From positions 1 to 5,431 of the forward strand of contig CABREZ010000090.1 of the NCBI GenBank assembly GCA_902470035.1: a DNA stretch of 5,431 nt. The letters run 5' to 3'. The notes under the pieces are model-generated. The model had not been told where the DNA came from. It ran no database searches and was given only the letters and a program-made list of their open reading frames with translations. A program made the translations under genes and the position numbers. The stretch comes from an uncultured Streptococcus sp. GTDB lineage: Bacteria > Bacillota > Bacilli > Lactobacillales > Streptococcaceae. Every line of letters begins with the position of its first letter. Within the stretch, counting starts at the first letter, position 1. Positions 5,371 to 5,431 of the stretch are shown piece after piece.

Positions 5371-5431
5371 ATGGCAAAATTGACTGTTAAAGACGTTGAC
5401 TTGAAAGGGAAAAAAGTTCTCGTTCGTGTTG
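5371..5431 (+). CDS. pgk: Phosphoglycerate kinase, N-terminal end (partial)
   Basis: The window holds only the first 20 codons, reading MAKLTVKDVDLKGKKVLVRV. The block 'D-L-K-G-K-K-V-L-V-R-V' is the hallmark start of bacterial phosphoglycerate kinase. It leads into the conserved 'DFNVP' strand, which would follow just beyond the edge. The enzyme transfers the acyl phosphate of 1,3-bisphosphoglycerate to ADP and so uses the product of GAPDH, encoded at the other end. It is cytoplasmic and expected to be highly expressed. It has its own promoter and ribosome binding site, so it does not depend on gapA or endoD transcription. Active-site residues lie outside the window. Confidence 0.95.
   Translation, partial: MAKLTVKDVDLKGKKVLVRV

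Overview
This window is from a low-GC Gram-positive bacterium, almost certainly a Streptococcus of the viridans type (mitis/sanguinis/parasanguinis-like). The evidence is three-fold. There is a YSIRK-type signal peptide and a sortase-type C-terminus on one giant surface protein. The flanking glycolytic genes are streptococcal in sequence. There is also a perfect catabolite-responsive element (cre). I cannot assign a species from sequence alone.

Layout: positions 1-125 hold the last 40 codons of glyceraldehyde-3-phosphate dehydrogenase, followed by a strong rho-independent terminator (141-165). The 192-base stretch from 166 to 357 is a regulatory leader. It has a sigma-A-like promoter (216-244), a consensus cre site just downstream of the predicted transcription start (276-290), a possible 16-codon leader ORF whose stop overlaps the next start codon, and a strong Shine-Dalgarno sequence. 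Positions 358-5160 encode a 1600-residue, wall-anchored GH85 endo-beta-N-acetylglucosaminidase of the EndoD family. Positions 5161-5370 are non-coding and contain two successive hairpins, both terminator-like, then an extended -10 promoter and ribosome binding site for phosphoglycerate kinase. The first 20 codons of pgk end the window.

Functional reading: a self-contained transcription unit for host N-glycan cleavage sits between two housekeeping glycolytic genes that each appear to be transcribed separately. The enzyme should cut the GlcNAc-GlcNAc core of host N-glycans at the cell surface, after exoglycosidases have trimmed the antennae. The cre site suggests that CcpA represses it when preferred sugars are present, which fits a role in foraging for glycan sugars. 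The most unusual details are a non-canonical sorting motif (LPTTA instead of LPXTG), the possible coupled leader ORF with pairable leader segments, and a beta-rich pre-anchor domain I cannot name. I see no mobile element, CRISPR array, tRNA or rRNA, and no evidence for a wholly new system.
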